Shown here: one piece after another, positions 1 to 17,910 of the stretch
How positions within the stretch are numbered: position 1 is the first letter of the stretch
How the letters are laid out: each line of letters starts with the position of its first letter
Assembly: GCA_013396655.1 (NCBI GenBank)
Contig: WBMV01001245.1
Coordinates: 153,013 to 217,012 of the forward strand
Direction of reading: 5' to 3'
Source: Campylorhamphus procurvoides
Taxonomy: Eukaryota > Chordata > Aves > Passeriformes > Dendrocolaptidae
DNA: 64,000 nt
The notes under the pieces: generated by a model
What the model was told of the DNA's origin: nothing
Database searches by the model: none
Seen by the model: the letters and a program-made list of their open reading frames with translations, nothing else
Made by a program: the position numbers and the translations under genes

Positions 1-4224
<4,224 letters not shown>

Positions 4225-4519
4225 TGAAACGATATTTTCCTGTGCTGGAATATAATCTCATGTGCGTTTGCTATGGAAGAAAGGTTTTGGGGGAGGCTAT
4301 TCATAATCAGGAAAGTCTTGCTAACATGTCTTAAGTTTTCTGTTGGGGGTGTAAGGATATTTTTTTTCTGTTGGCTAAAAAACCATAAACCAAAACCCAC
4401 AAATCCAATAGGTAGGCTTGAAAATTGCTTGATAAATACCAGTGAGTTGAAATCACAAAAACAATATGGAGTGATTTTCAAGCAGTTGTGGTTACTGACT
4501 GAAATCTCTTCTGTACTAG

Positions 4520-7057
<2,538 letters not shown>

Positions 7058-9250
7058 TTTTGAAAATGGGCTTATTTCTTTTATAGCAATAAGCATGCCT
7101 AAATCATAGTCAAATGCTTCCAGTTATAATCAAGTGAAATTAACTAAGGCGCTGAAAAAGCTAGCCACAGAATGCAATTTGCACGGGGATTAAAATTACT
7201 ATGGGCAGTTAGCATACATTATTTTGAAGCTGGAGTGAATTCTGATTGCCTGCTGCCCAATAGCATAACACAGGTACAGGAAATAACATGCCCTTTGGGC
7301 AGTGTTTATAACTTTTTACCTTGAGTTCACATAAGCCTGCATATAACATTTAAGTTAGATGGACCTCCTTGGTTTTTTCACTTGTAATACATATATCGGA
7401 TGCACTGTAGGTAAACATACACTTACTAGTTCAGTGACCTAAGTGTGACTTGTTGGTCACCCTCTACAGTTGTGACTCAGTTGGTCAGAACTATCAATAT
7501 CTTCTAACAGTAATGTGTTAAAACTGCTATGTTTCTTCCCCCCTTATTGGTCAGTAAATGATAAAGAATAGTTTGATATGTTATAATGTACTCCTTCTGA
7601 CAATAAATTTTATTAATTGCATGCAAATCCAGCCAGTTGGAAACGTTTGCAGGTGCTCTGTAATGCACTGAGGGTGAAATTCTGTGGGCAGTGAGTGGAA
7701 TGATTGAATCCACAACAGTGGCGAGAGACTTAATGCTGGGACAACTTGGCACCCCATGGGCTAAACCAAAATGTTGGACTGTGGAGAACTTCAGGCAACC
7801 CCTGGTCTGTGCATATATCCTAGTGTGGTAGCAGCACAGCAGCTCCCCGCTGCTACTGCGGGCTGAAAAAATCCTTTTCCTTAGAAACGTTAAGAGCACA
7901 GCCTAAGGACTGTTTCATGTTATTCCAGAATCTAAAATTGACAGTTTTTAAACATATATGTTAATACTTTGATACAGCTGGTTATCACATGTTAACTTAG
8001 GATATACTATATAGTATTTGCTTTGCAGTTAAAACTACGTTATAGGTTTTTAGTTTTTCCCAGGCCAACATAATAGCAAATTTTGTTATTTAATGTAACT
8101 GAAGTAAAGTCTAACATTTCAATTGAACGCTGAATACTGATCATGACAATTTGAGTGCTAATACTGAAAAAGTTTTCAATAGTAGATTGCAGTTACCCAT
8201 AGTAAAATTTTTTCTGCATTTACGGTTTTTGCAACATTTCAGGAGAAAACTGAACCTTATATATTAAAATTGCAGCTAGTACTTGCACCATTAGCTTCTT
8301 GTAAATTTGATATAGTTAGCCACACTTCTGTTTTCATCTAGCACTTATTAAACAGTCATAAAGTATTGTATTCAAGAATTAATGTTCCCTTCAAAATAAT
8401 CTTCATGACCTGTATAGTTTCCAGGGAGAGGCTGGAAATCCAGACGTTAATATGAACAGTGAAACTTGGACTTTTCAAATAGATGGAAATTCATGCCAGT
8501 GACTAAGATTTTATTCATTGGAAACTGCTAGCTACAGATATAAGAACAGTTTAATCCTGGCCAGCTGGCTTCAATCCAGAAATTAATATTTTGAACATGC
8601 ACAGAATCTGAAGAAACATAAAGCTGCTTTAAGCCCCAAAACTGCTGTAACTATGTTCTGAACTGGGCCATTGTGAGGTTTGTCTAGTAGGTAGGTAAAA
8701 GTTGCAACTTCATTTCTTTATCCTCAAGTGTCACACATGGTCTCTGTAGGGAGGTTGGCTGTATGAGTGTACCTTAAAGTGGAAAATAAAGTTTTGGGTT
8801 TAAACTCCTGAGATTCAGATGTAAACGTGAGGGACCAGTTGCAAATCCTACAATAATGTCCTGTTTTTAGTCTTTAAGAATTGGTTCTGGTGTATTGAAT
8901 AAATCAATGTGTTCATTTTTGTAGTCCTTTTATTTTGAAATTATTAAATATTGCACTTGTAAAAACACTACAAACGCACAGGTTTTTAAATTGTAGTAAT
9001 TCCTCATCTGGAATTGGTTTGGGATCATATATGTTAAACTATTTATAATTGCTATCTGCTCCTTGTAATGTTGCAGTGTAATGCAAGGTGTCAAGGTGCA
9101 AATAGATTTTAGTTTTTATATACCTTTTGGGCCCTCTTGTGCATTAAGACAACCATGTTTTTTTTGTTAGTTTTGGTATCTGGAGGCTAAAGCAAGTTTC
9201 TGGCAAAAGTGTACAATATGTTTTAAATAAAGTAATTTTTTATTGGTATG
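7058..9250 (+). other. PRKAA1: PRKAA1 3' untranslated region (extent inferred)
   Basis: The sequence after the TAA is AT-rich and carries no credible ORF. AATAAA polyadenylation signals occur at 8785-8790, 8898-8903 and 9226-9231. The last is followed by a T-rich run, so the longest transcript probably ends near 9245-9255. Alternative use of the two upstream signals is plausible. The boundary is inferred from signals only. Confidence 0.65.
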
Positions 9251-10180
9251 GTAGATCAGTTTTGATGGCCAAAGGTTTTCTGATGGAATTAAGATTTTTA
9301 TAGGGAGTGGGAGGGGTAGAAAGGGCCACTAGCAACCTAGTTGAACCCAGTTGCCTGTTCCGTGACTTTCTTATGCTTTGTAGATCTTGCTGTTGAAACT
9401 GCTTTCTTCACATGTTCATACTGATCTTGCAGACCTTTCTTTAGTGTTGCACTAGAAGCTGCCAGTCGGCTGGGAAATGAAACTTATTACTAAGAGAGTT
9501 ATTAGGGTGGCAAGGAGGCAGCTTATGCAAATACACGAATTGGTCAAGTGTGTTACTCTGTATTCCCAAGCTTACTCCTGTTGGGGTATAATGAACTGTC
9601 TTGCCTTTGTATTGTAACTTTTCAATAACATGGATGAATGTGACTGTCCATGTGCAATATAATTCACTAGGTAATGGATAAAAATTCATCTTGGCTGTGC
9701 AATATTAAAACCCCCCAACTTTCACGTTTGTCTTGATATGAGTGTTTAATACAAACTTTGAACTAAATTTTATTTTACCAGTTGATTACCATTGTAAGAT
9801 ATGAAATCCTGTTCTTTAACAAAGATGTGCCTACTTCCTCTGTTAACTTCTTTTGACAAAGCTGAATGGCAAAAATGCTTGTTTATAACTGTGTAACTTT
9901 TTAAACTTTGAAAACTTAAAACTAAGTAAACATAAAATACTGAAACCATCTTGTTTGAAGCTGTGTGCGTGCTGTCTTCCAGTGTTGTGTGTGTTATAGA
10001 AAGTGGACAAGAACTGTGACACTTGTATTAAAAACAGCAGCAATTGCCGTTTTAGAAGGAGCACAACGGGACAAGACTGCCGAATTGCCAGCTGGAGGCT
10101 GGACCCCAGCTGAGCTAGCACGGTCGTACTGACCATTTTCCCCAGATCCTGTAAGCGCTTTTGGTGCAGACGAGGGATCC
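9251..10180. other. PRKAA1-TTC33 intergenic region
   Basis: About 0.9 kb between the last PRKAA1 polyadenylation signal and the TTC33 CpG island. It is AT-rich at first, with GC rising after about 10070. I see no gene and no recognised repeat. Confidence 0.6.
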
Positions 10181-10515
10181 GGGATGCTCTGTCAAAGCTG
10201 CCTCTTGCCCCCCCGCCCTGCCTGCCCTCTCGGCGCGCCCTGGGTGGGGCTTTCCCCTGGTGGTTGTCCCTTTAGGAGCACTGTAAAACCCTGCACCTGT
10301 CCCCTTTCGGCCTGGTCACTCGGCCGCTTCTCCCTGCGGTGGGCACAGCCCCTCCCGCCGGGACTGGGCGCGGCGGGGCCGGGCGGGCCCCTCACGGCTG
10401 CGGCGCTCCACGGGGCCGAACTACAGCTCCCGGCTGCCCCTGCCGGACCCGCCCTCCCCTGCCCCACTGCCTTCCCTCGCTTCCTGCCGCTCTGCCCGCC
10501 TTGCCGGGGCCGCAG
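10181..10515 (+). promoter_or_regulatory. TTC33: TTC33 CpG-island promoter and probable non-coding exon 1
   Basis: An abrupt GC- and CpG-rich block lies immediately upstream of the first TTC33 coding exon. There is no TATA box, which is typical of a housekeeping CpG-island promoter. A ZNF143-type element lies at 10420-10438. A good splice donor, CGCAG followed by GTACGG, sits at 10515/10516 and would splice to the acceptor at 10788-10789. Exon 1 would therefore be non-coding, as I recall for mammalian TTC33. The start site is not determined. Confidence 0.7.
10420..10438 (+). promoter_or_regulatory. ZNF143 (Staf)-like promoter element
   Basis: ACTACAGCTCCCGGCTGCC closely matches the ACTACAATTCCCAGCATGC-type element bound by ZNF143 at CpG-island promoters: ACTACA, TCCC and TGC are in register. 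It lies about 95 bases before the putative exon 1 donor, a normal position near a transcription start. Confidence 0.6.
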
Positions 10516-10576
10516 GTACGGCCGGGGACCCACAGCGGGGCCGGAGGCACGGAGCGGGCACACAGCGGGGCCGGGG

Positions 10577-10695
10577 GGCACACACGGCGGGGCCGGGCAC
10601 AGAGCGAGGCCGGGGGCACACACGGCGGGGCGGGTGGCACACACGGCGGGGCCGGGCACAGAGCGAGGCCGGGGGCACACACGGCGGGGCCGGGC
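10577..10695. repeat. GC-rich compound minisatellite (59-bp unit, 38+21)
   Basis: The sequence GGCACACACGGCGGGG recurs at 10577, 10615, 10636 and 10674. The spacings are 38, 21 and 38 bases, so a 59-bp composite unit is tandemly duplicated. Related shorter motifs (CACAGCGGGGCCGG) precede it from about 10530. It sits in the probable first intron of TTC33, inside the CpG island. Its bias opens long reading frames on both strands that are not genes. Confidence 0.85.
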
Positions 10696-10797
10696 ACTCC
10701 CCCTGCCCCCGCAGCCGCACCGCCCTGTGCTCCTGGCCTGGGCGCTGAACGGCAGAACCACTGAAACTGCTTTTCCTTTCCTTTTGCAGTTCTCCAC

Positions 10798-11050
10798 ATG
10801 GCTTCCTTTGGGTGGAAGAGAAGGATCGGTGAGAAGGTTTCAAAAGCCACTTCTCAGCAGTTTGAAGCAGAAGCTGCCGATGAGAAGGATGTGGCTGACG
10901 ATGATGACGGTAACTGGGTGCATGCAGCTAAGAGAAGAAAGGAAATTCTCTTAGAAGACNNNNNNNNNNNNNNNNNNNNNNNNNNNNNNNNNNNNNNNNN
11001 NNNNNNNNNNAGCTCAAGGACGAAGGTGCAGATCTGGCTGAAAATAGGAG
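10798..11050 (+). CDS. TTC33: TTC33 (tetratricopeptide repeat protein 33), first coding exon, interrupted by 51 N
   Basis: TTC33 (also called osmosis-responsive factor) is a TPR protein of about 262 residues with no well-established biochemical role; TPR domains generally mediate protein-protein contacts. The exon begins after a polypyrimidine tract and AG at 10788-10789, with eight bases of 5'UTR before ATG. The protein starts MASFGWKRRIGEKVSKATSQ and continues with a highly acidic stretch (VADDDDGNW) and KRRKEILLED. Bases 10960-11010 are N. The part after the gap reads LKDEGADLAENRR in the correct frame and ends at the GT donor 11051-11052. That frame is not the one obtained by reading straight through the 51 N, so the N count is wrong or an indel is hidden there. 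TTC33 is downstream of PRKAA1 and convergent with PTGER4, as in mammals. Confidence 0.93.
10960..11010. other. Assembly gap (51 N) inside TTC33 coding exon
   Basis: A run of unknown bases within the exon. Homology to mammalian TTC33 as I recall it (roughly GCAEKSKQ at this place) predicts only about 19 missing bases, giving a length of 1 modulo 3, whereas 51 is 0 modulo 3. Confidence 0.95.
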
Positions 11051-14000
11051 GTACTGATGTTGTCTTACTTTGTACTGAGTAATACCTAAACAGTAGGTAG
11101 TTTATTATTACCTGCGTTCGTATTTTTCATATTTTAAAAAGTGGTAATTTCTTTCATTCTGCCTTTACTGTGTGGTATCAAATAGGTTGTTGTCTTTGGT
11201 GGTGGTGTTGTCTGTGAAGCGAAGTTTGTGTTCCATCTTATTTTTGTGTGTTCTCATAACAAACAAAAAAAAAGGAGAAGCTGGTTGGATCTGAAAGTTG
11301 AAAGGGTAAATAAGACTCACTGAGATAAAACCATACCATAAGTAATGCTTTAGCTACTCTTGAAAATCTGTCTTTTCTCTTACTGAGGGTAAGCCTGCTC
11401 TGAATGCGTACAGTGCCCCGGCAGATACTGCAGAGCAGCTAATGCGCTGTTAATCTGCTTTTGGAAAGTCAGGTTCAGCTCTGCACGTCTGCTGGTAGCA
11501 GTGTTGAGTCTTGAGAGCTTGGCAGGTCTGGAAGGATATTGCAAAGGTGGTTCCATTATCCTATTATGCTTCAAGCAGAGAGGACTTTTGCGGTAGGGGA
11601 GTGTTAGAAGAGGGGAAGGTGGTCTATAAATTACATATTAATTGCACAATTTGGTCAAATCTTCTCTGGAGGGTGAAAAGCAGTTCCAAGAGTAGTCCCC
11701 TTAGGATCTTCAGAATGCTTGACATCTGAATTTTTATCCTGTAAAATGCTTGTAAGAGCGTCTCCACATTATTGTCCCAAATCACAGGTAATATTGTTTT
11801 CCTGGTAGAAACATTACCATAATGTCAGTATGTGCTCCTGTGATGCTAAACTTCTTGTGTTAAGAAGTTTCATCCTGAAACAGGGTTCCCTGTGCAAGAT
11901 GGAGGAGAGAATAACTTAAAAGTTTAAAGCAGGCAGTTTCTAAGCAATAATAAACGTATTATGAGTGCGGTCTGATCTGAATTTTTTTTTTAAATGAGTA
12001 AGTACAAAATGTCTTTTAGAAAATGTCTGTTCTCAAATATTTAAATACAGTTTCCTGTTTTGACTATTCACTCAAAAAGTGACACTGTTCAGAAGGTTAG
12101 CAATTGAATTCTGTCCATTCTTCTGTGTTCCTCAGGCCTGTAATTCCTGAAAAAAAATTACAGCCTTTTAAAGTAGAGTTTAACTTAAAAACATGTTAAA
12201 CTAAATCAGTTTTAAGCATGCTGCAGTTGTATTAATTAATGGGTGTAATGTAGTAGTTGCATAATTGGGTTACATTAATATTAATAAGTAAAAACAGAGG
12301 ATATACAAAATAAGAGTCAGTTAACACTTTTGTTTTTAACACTAGAAAGAAATCATACAGCAGTCTACAGAAAGGTAGATCTGTCCTTTTTGGGATGTAG
12401 AGAGTTCTAAATGTTTTCATTCTAATCTGGTATCACTTAATACATACTGTACTTACATATATTAAACAGAGATTGATTATTCTGCCTATGACTTCCTTGT
12501 AGTTTACTTTGGATGTTGTATGTCTTTATGAATTTCGGTGTTCTTTTTTGATTTTTTTTTTAAAATTATGTAAACTGCAGTAAATCTCTTGAGCAGCAGC
12601 AAATGATCTGTTGTAGATGTGGTTTAGGGCAGGAAGGCACTGAGCAGCAGGTAATTTTTGGTGCTTTTACTATCTTCAGTTGGTCTTAGAAATCGAGTTC
12701 TCCATTACCTGACAGTTAGAAAACAGTACGAAAGCTTAACCCATCCATAAGTGGCAGTATAAGCATTTCTTATGAACTTGGTGAGAACTCTGTCTCATCA
12801 GAAATGCTTATAAGAACTACTGAGAAACTCTGAATGGCTTATAGCAGGTATAGGAAAAAAGTTAACATTTGTATCTGAGGCTTAAAAGAAGTTCTTATTA
12901 AAAAGTGTAATTTCCATGAGTTACTCTAGCACACTCTGTACAGTTCAGGCAATGATGGTGATTATGATACTTTTGGGGTACATAACTTTCAGACAGACTT
13001 TTCTTTTAAAAAAATCAGATAGGTTGGAGGCTAAACTCACAATGTGAAGCTTTTATTACTTAAGCAGGTGGAATAATTGATGTACCATTACAGAAGCAGA
13101 CTAAAAAGAATGTTTATTCTCTCTGGTGGAAAGTGCTTGCTGTAATTTTGTTCAGGTTTACATGGTCTGTTTCTTGAATATACTTTTGTACAACATGAGC
13201 AGGCTCATATACATAAATAATTAAGGCAGATTGTTTCCTGAAATATCAAAGTGTAGTAACAGTTAAGGAAAGTTTTGAGTTGAATTGTGTAGCATTTAGG
13301 TAAAGTATCTCTTCCACTGAAGAAACTCAGAAGAAAGGCATAGGGTGAGCACTAGAGAGTAACAAAGGTTGGTTCTTTGTTGGTGTTACTTGTGGAGTTG
13401 AGAGTAGAAGGGGATATGAAAAGACAACAGTCTTGTGAAGAAGCAAGAGGCTAAATAAATGAAAGAATGGAAATTAATAAGTTCAACTTCATTTCTTATA
13501 GAAAAAAGACTATGATGTTATGTGCATGGCAAAAATTATTTTGATGAAAGGTGAATTTTATTACTTGGCTAAAATCGTGGGATTGGTCTGTTTAGCTTAT
13601 TTTTAAGCTAAAAATTGGTCTGTTTAGCTGGTAGGGAAAGGCAGTAATGATGTTACAATCCTTACCATGGTTTTGTTAGTCTCTGTGTGTATAGTAAGCC
13701 TGTTTCTGTGAATGAGAGATCTGATTGTTTTGTTTGTAAATTGGGTCTCAGTGCTTCTTGGGGGGAGGGAATAATGAATAGGCTTCTTAGGGGTCAGCCT
13801 GCTTTCTTTGCCCATCAGCAAATTTGAGAATAGCATGGGTGAATTGTTTGGGTGGTGGCAGCTCTCTGTGAGTTTTCAGCTTTTGTGGAGCTGCTTGAGG
13901 AATATTTGTACCTGCTGTCATGTGTGTGCATGAACCTGTGAGAACCAAGACCGATGGACACACAGAAGAAAAATGGTGATGAAGACAACAGTTTCTCATG

Positions 14001-14309
14001 CATACTGTAGTCTTTTTGTGGGATGGGAGGAAAGATTAGGAGACTACCAGAAAAGAAAAGTGTTACACTATGTTGATTGTCACAGTGGATCTGTTATTGT
14101 GAAATGCATGGTTTAGGAGATCCTGACCTAGAAACTTGATAAGTAGACAGTTTTGAAGATGGCTTATGAATGAGTGACCTTGTCAGAACAGGAAGAAAAG
14201 GCAGATGTGTGGAAGAAGTGTCAACATTTGTGTGCTCTTTTGAAGTATGAGAAGGAGTAATTAAATATGTACAAACATACATACAGCCTTTTTGGAACAG
14301 GCACATAGG

Positions 14310-14405
14310 ACAGTTCTTGGGGCTGTCCTGAGCAGGACCAGAAGCTGGACTTTGATGATCCCTGTGGGTCCCTTCCAACTCAGGATATTCTGTGATTTCT
14401 ATGAA
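14310..14405 (+). mobile_element. CR1 LINE, short 3'-end fragment
   Basis: The end of the fragment reads GGACTTTGATGATCCCTGTG, then GGTCCCTTCCAACTCAGG and ATATTCTGTGATTTCTATGA. This is the standard CR1 3' terminus with its short terminal repeat in the sense orientation. Confidence 0.85.
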
Positions 14406-15808
14406 TATTGTCTGTTGGTGGAAAGAATATTTTTTTGCTTATGTGAAGCTTAAAATGCCGATGGATTATCTGGCTTGACACACCGGTATGGATGTGTCCA
14501 TATACACTGGAATTAAAAAAAAAAGCCCTCCAACAACCAAAAGAACAAAACTAAACCCCCAAAACCACAATTCAGTTTCATTTTTTTATGTTGATAGCCC
14601 TTCACTGTTTTAAATCTAGCATAAGTTCATGTGCTCAGCCTCAGTGTTTTGAATACAGCAGTTTGCCATTTTGACTGGTAGATAAGTAAGTCTTTGACTG
14701 TGGCTACAGAACTGTGGAAAAAAGAAAGGGGTTTAGGAGAGGTTAAACAGTGAAGTATAATGTCCTCAAACACATGGCATATGAGAGCTAACAGACTAGT
14801 ATCCTCAGTATGACTGTGTTGCCTATCTGTGCTGGCAGCTTTGCAATCAGTTCCCTGTTTTGCTGTTTTCAAACAAACATCCTCAAATGCCCAGTAAGTG
14901 GCGATAGAGTTCTTTTCAGTGTGCCTCGAAGAGGTGCAGAGTTTCTGTTGGAAACAGACACTAGCAGGTTTAAATTCTTCTTGATTTGCACTTAATCTTT
15001 CATTTTCACTAAATAAAAGTTAATACTGCTCTCGGTTCTGATGATGTTTATTCCATATTGCACTAAAAAGAAAAAATCCATCTTGATTGGGAAAGACATG
15101 TTGTCAACCAGAACACTCGTACATTAGAGGTCGACCTGTAATAAAATAAATATTTGTGTCACTTTGTTATTTGGTGTATAAATTAGGCTGATTAAGAAGG
15201 TTGTAATCTTTGTTTCCTTTAGCTTTTGCAGCAGCAGATTAAATAAGGACTTGTCAAAGTGCAGTGAGCACACACCAGATAAAGAGTCAGTTCTTCTAGA
15301 GGGATTCATTTTTTCAGAAATGGTTAATTTTCTAGTCTATTGGAAAAATTAGACTTTTCTGAAGGGTTACTTTCTCTGCATTTTAGCAGCTGAAACTTTT
15401 TTTCCTCTGATGTTCACGCCAGTGTAAGTCCAACATGTAGTTTGTGATTCTTTAGCTATATATGCTGTAATTGAGTTTCTCAGTGGACCTTGTAAGATGT
15501 CAGATGATGAGGCACATATCTTTAAAAAGTATGTTTAATGTACTGGTAAGTACAAGTAAGTTCAAGTGTTATTGAAAAATTATGTTTAGCAGAGGAGTAA
15601 CATCTACTTAAATGAAGTTGGAAATCCTTTCTTTCACCTTTTTTTAACACTCATATTTGTTCCATTTACTTGTGTCTTTTTGGTTTAGACTGTTATAAGT
15701 ACTTGATTACTAATGAGTTATGAAAGTGCTAAAGTAATAAAATTGCTTTCAGATTAGATTGATAATTAATTTTGATGCAACTAACGTGGCAAAGAACCGA
15801 GATCATTA

Positions 15809-16735
15809 TCACAGAATTAGCTAGGTTGGAAAAGGTCTCAGATTACTGAGTCCAACTTACGATTGAACACCACCTTGCCTACTAGATCATGGCACTAAGT
15901 GCCACACATCCAGTCTTTTCTTAAACACCTCCAGGAATGAGGACTCCACCACCTCCCTGGGCAGCCTGTTCCAATGTCTGATCAATTTCTGTGAAGAATT
16001 TCTTCCTGATATCCATCCGTAAACCTCCCCTGGCACAGCTTAAGCCCATGCCCTCTTGTCCTGTTGCTGATTGCCTGGGAGAAGAGACCAACTCCCCCCT
16101 GGCTACGACCTCTTGTCAGGGAGTTGTAGGGAGTGATGAGGTCTCCCCCGAGCCTCCCCTTCTCCAGGCTAAATACCTCCCCCACATCCCTCAGCTGCTC
16201 CTCATAGGGATTGTGCTCCAGTCCCTTCACAAGCCTTGTTGCTCTTCTCTGGACCTGCTCCAGCACCTCAGTATTTTTCCTGAACTGAGGGGCCCATACC
16301 TGGACACCGGACTCAAGGTGTGGCCTCACCAGTGCTGAGTGCAGGGGAAGAATCACCTCCCTAGTCCTGCTGTCCACACTATTTCTGATCCAGGCCAGGA
16401 TGCCATTGGCCTTCTTGCCCACCTGGGCACACGCTGGCTCCTGTTCAGTTTCCTGTCAATCCAAACCTCCAGGTCCCTTTCTACCTGGCTGCTCTTCAGC
16501 CACTCTGTCCAGCCTGTGGTGCTGCAGAGGGTTGTTGTGGCCAAAGTGCAGGACCTGGCACTTGGCCTTGCTGAACTTGATCCTGTTGGATTGGGCCCAC
16601 CTATCCAGCCTGTCCAGATACCTCTGCAGAGCCCTCCTGCCCTCCAGCAGATTGACACTGCCCCCACCCCTCCCAGATTTGCTAATATTAGACTTGATCC
16701 CCTTGTCCAGATCATCAATAAAGATATTATGCTGA
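15809..16735 (-). mobile_element. CR1 LINE, 3' part with ORF2 remnant
   Basis: Read on the minus strand, this contains the C-terminal part of the CR1 ORF2 reverse transcriptase, with recognisable stretches such as [38 protein letters not shown] and [20 protein letters not shown] frame change near 16400 is followed upstream by another coding remnant ([13 protein letters not shown]). The 3' end at 15809-15860 has the typical CR1 tail (TCACAGAATTAGCTAGGTTG on the plus strand). It is 5'-truncated and frameshifted, so it is inactive. Confidence 0.92.
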
Positions 16736-17044
16736 AATTGCCTTTCTATTTTCAGTGAAAGAAACTGGTATTACTTATATAATGTAGAGTTAGTAAAGAG
16801 GTTTCCCAGAAGATCCAACAGCTGCCTTTGCCAGAAACATTTCATCTGTTCAATTGGTCGAGTTATGTTATGGAGTAACCTAAGAAAAGTGGGGTATGGT
16901 GGAGAGAAGAGGAATCCAGGAGAGCTGGTGGTATTTTTTCAAATTATCTCCTCTAAACTCAAGAATTGTTCATCCTGACAAAGAAGAAATATAGAAAAAA
17001 TGAAAAAAAAGTCCTGCATGGATGCACATGAAGCTCCTGAAAAA

Positions 17045-17910
17045 ATCCAAACATAAAATGGACGTGTACAAGTGGTGGGAATAGAGTTGTGTGACCCACG
17101 AAGACCACAGAGACTCAGTCTGAATATACAAGGATGGGGTTAGGAAAGCCAAAGCCCACCTCGAGGTGAACCTGGGGAGGTATGTGTGGAGCAAAAGAAG
17201 AACTTCTATAGATGTAGCAGAAGGAAAACAAAAAGTGTTGGTCCTCTGCTGAAAAGGGTAGGGAATCTAGTGACAAAGGATGCAGAGCAGGCAGAGGTAA
17301 TCACTGTCTTCTTTGTGCCTTTACTGATCAGACTTGCCTTCAGGAACCCCAGGCCCATGAGACTTGGGGGAAAGTGGTGCAAGGAGGACGTACTTTGGGT
17401 GGAGGTGAGTCAGACTATGAAATGTTTAGATAAAACTGATGTATAGAAGTTCATGGGGCCTGATAGGGTGCATTCTGCAGTGCTGACGGAGCTAGTTGAT
17501 GTCATCGTAACAACAACATGTGGAAGGTCATGACAGCTGGGTATGGTGCTTGGAGCTGCCAGAAAGCAAACATCACTCCTTTCCTGAAAGGTAAGAAGGT
17601 GGATTCAGGAACTTTTAGGCCCATTAGCCTCAAATCTATCTATGTGAACAAATAATTCTGGAAACCATTTTGAAACATGGTACATACGAAGGTTATTTGG
17701 AGTAGCTGGCATTGATTAGCAATGGTGCAGTTAGGGTTGGCCAGCCTAATGATAGATTGATCAGGGAATGGTGTGGATTTTCCATCCTTGTTGATACTCA
17801 ACCCACTGGCACATAAGCTGAGCAACCTCCTTTAGATGACCCTGTTTTAAGTCCGGTGATTGGACTACATGGTCTCTAGAGATTCATTCCAGCCTTGGCC
17901 ATTCTGTAAT
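17045..17910 (+). mobile_element. CR1 LINE, internally deleted copy
   Basis: The left part matches CR1 ORF2 upstream of the RT palm: AAGGATGGGGTTAGGAAAGC, GACAAAGGATGCAGAGCAGG, GGGCCTGATAGGGTGCA, and GGCCCATTAGCCTCAA (the PISL motif region). After about 17690 the sequence passes within a few tens of bases into the CR1 3' untranslated tail (GTGGATTTTCCATCCTTG ... GGACTACATGGTCTCTAGAG ... CCATTCTGTAAT). The RT core is therefore missing. Stops and frameshifts are present. Confidence 0.88.

Noticed and set aside
7504..7899. 131-codon minus-strand frame in the PRKAA1 3'UTR
   Set aside because: Composition is ordinary, there is no recognisable domain and no promoter or splice context. It is likely chance.
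10184..10954. Long overlapping open frames (140-256 codons) on both strands in the CpG island
   Set aside because: They arise from the GC-rich minisatellite and low stop frequency. They overlap each other in several frames, give Gly/Pro/Arg-rich repeats, and one runs across the TTC33 splice acceptor and start.
15982..16758. Open frames on both strands that could be read as novel genes
   Set aside because: The minus-strand frames are decayed CR1 ORF2. The plus-strand frames are their antisense shadows.
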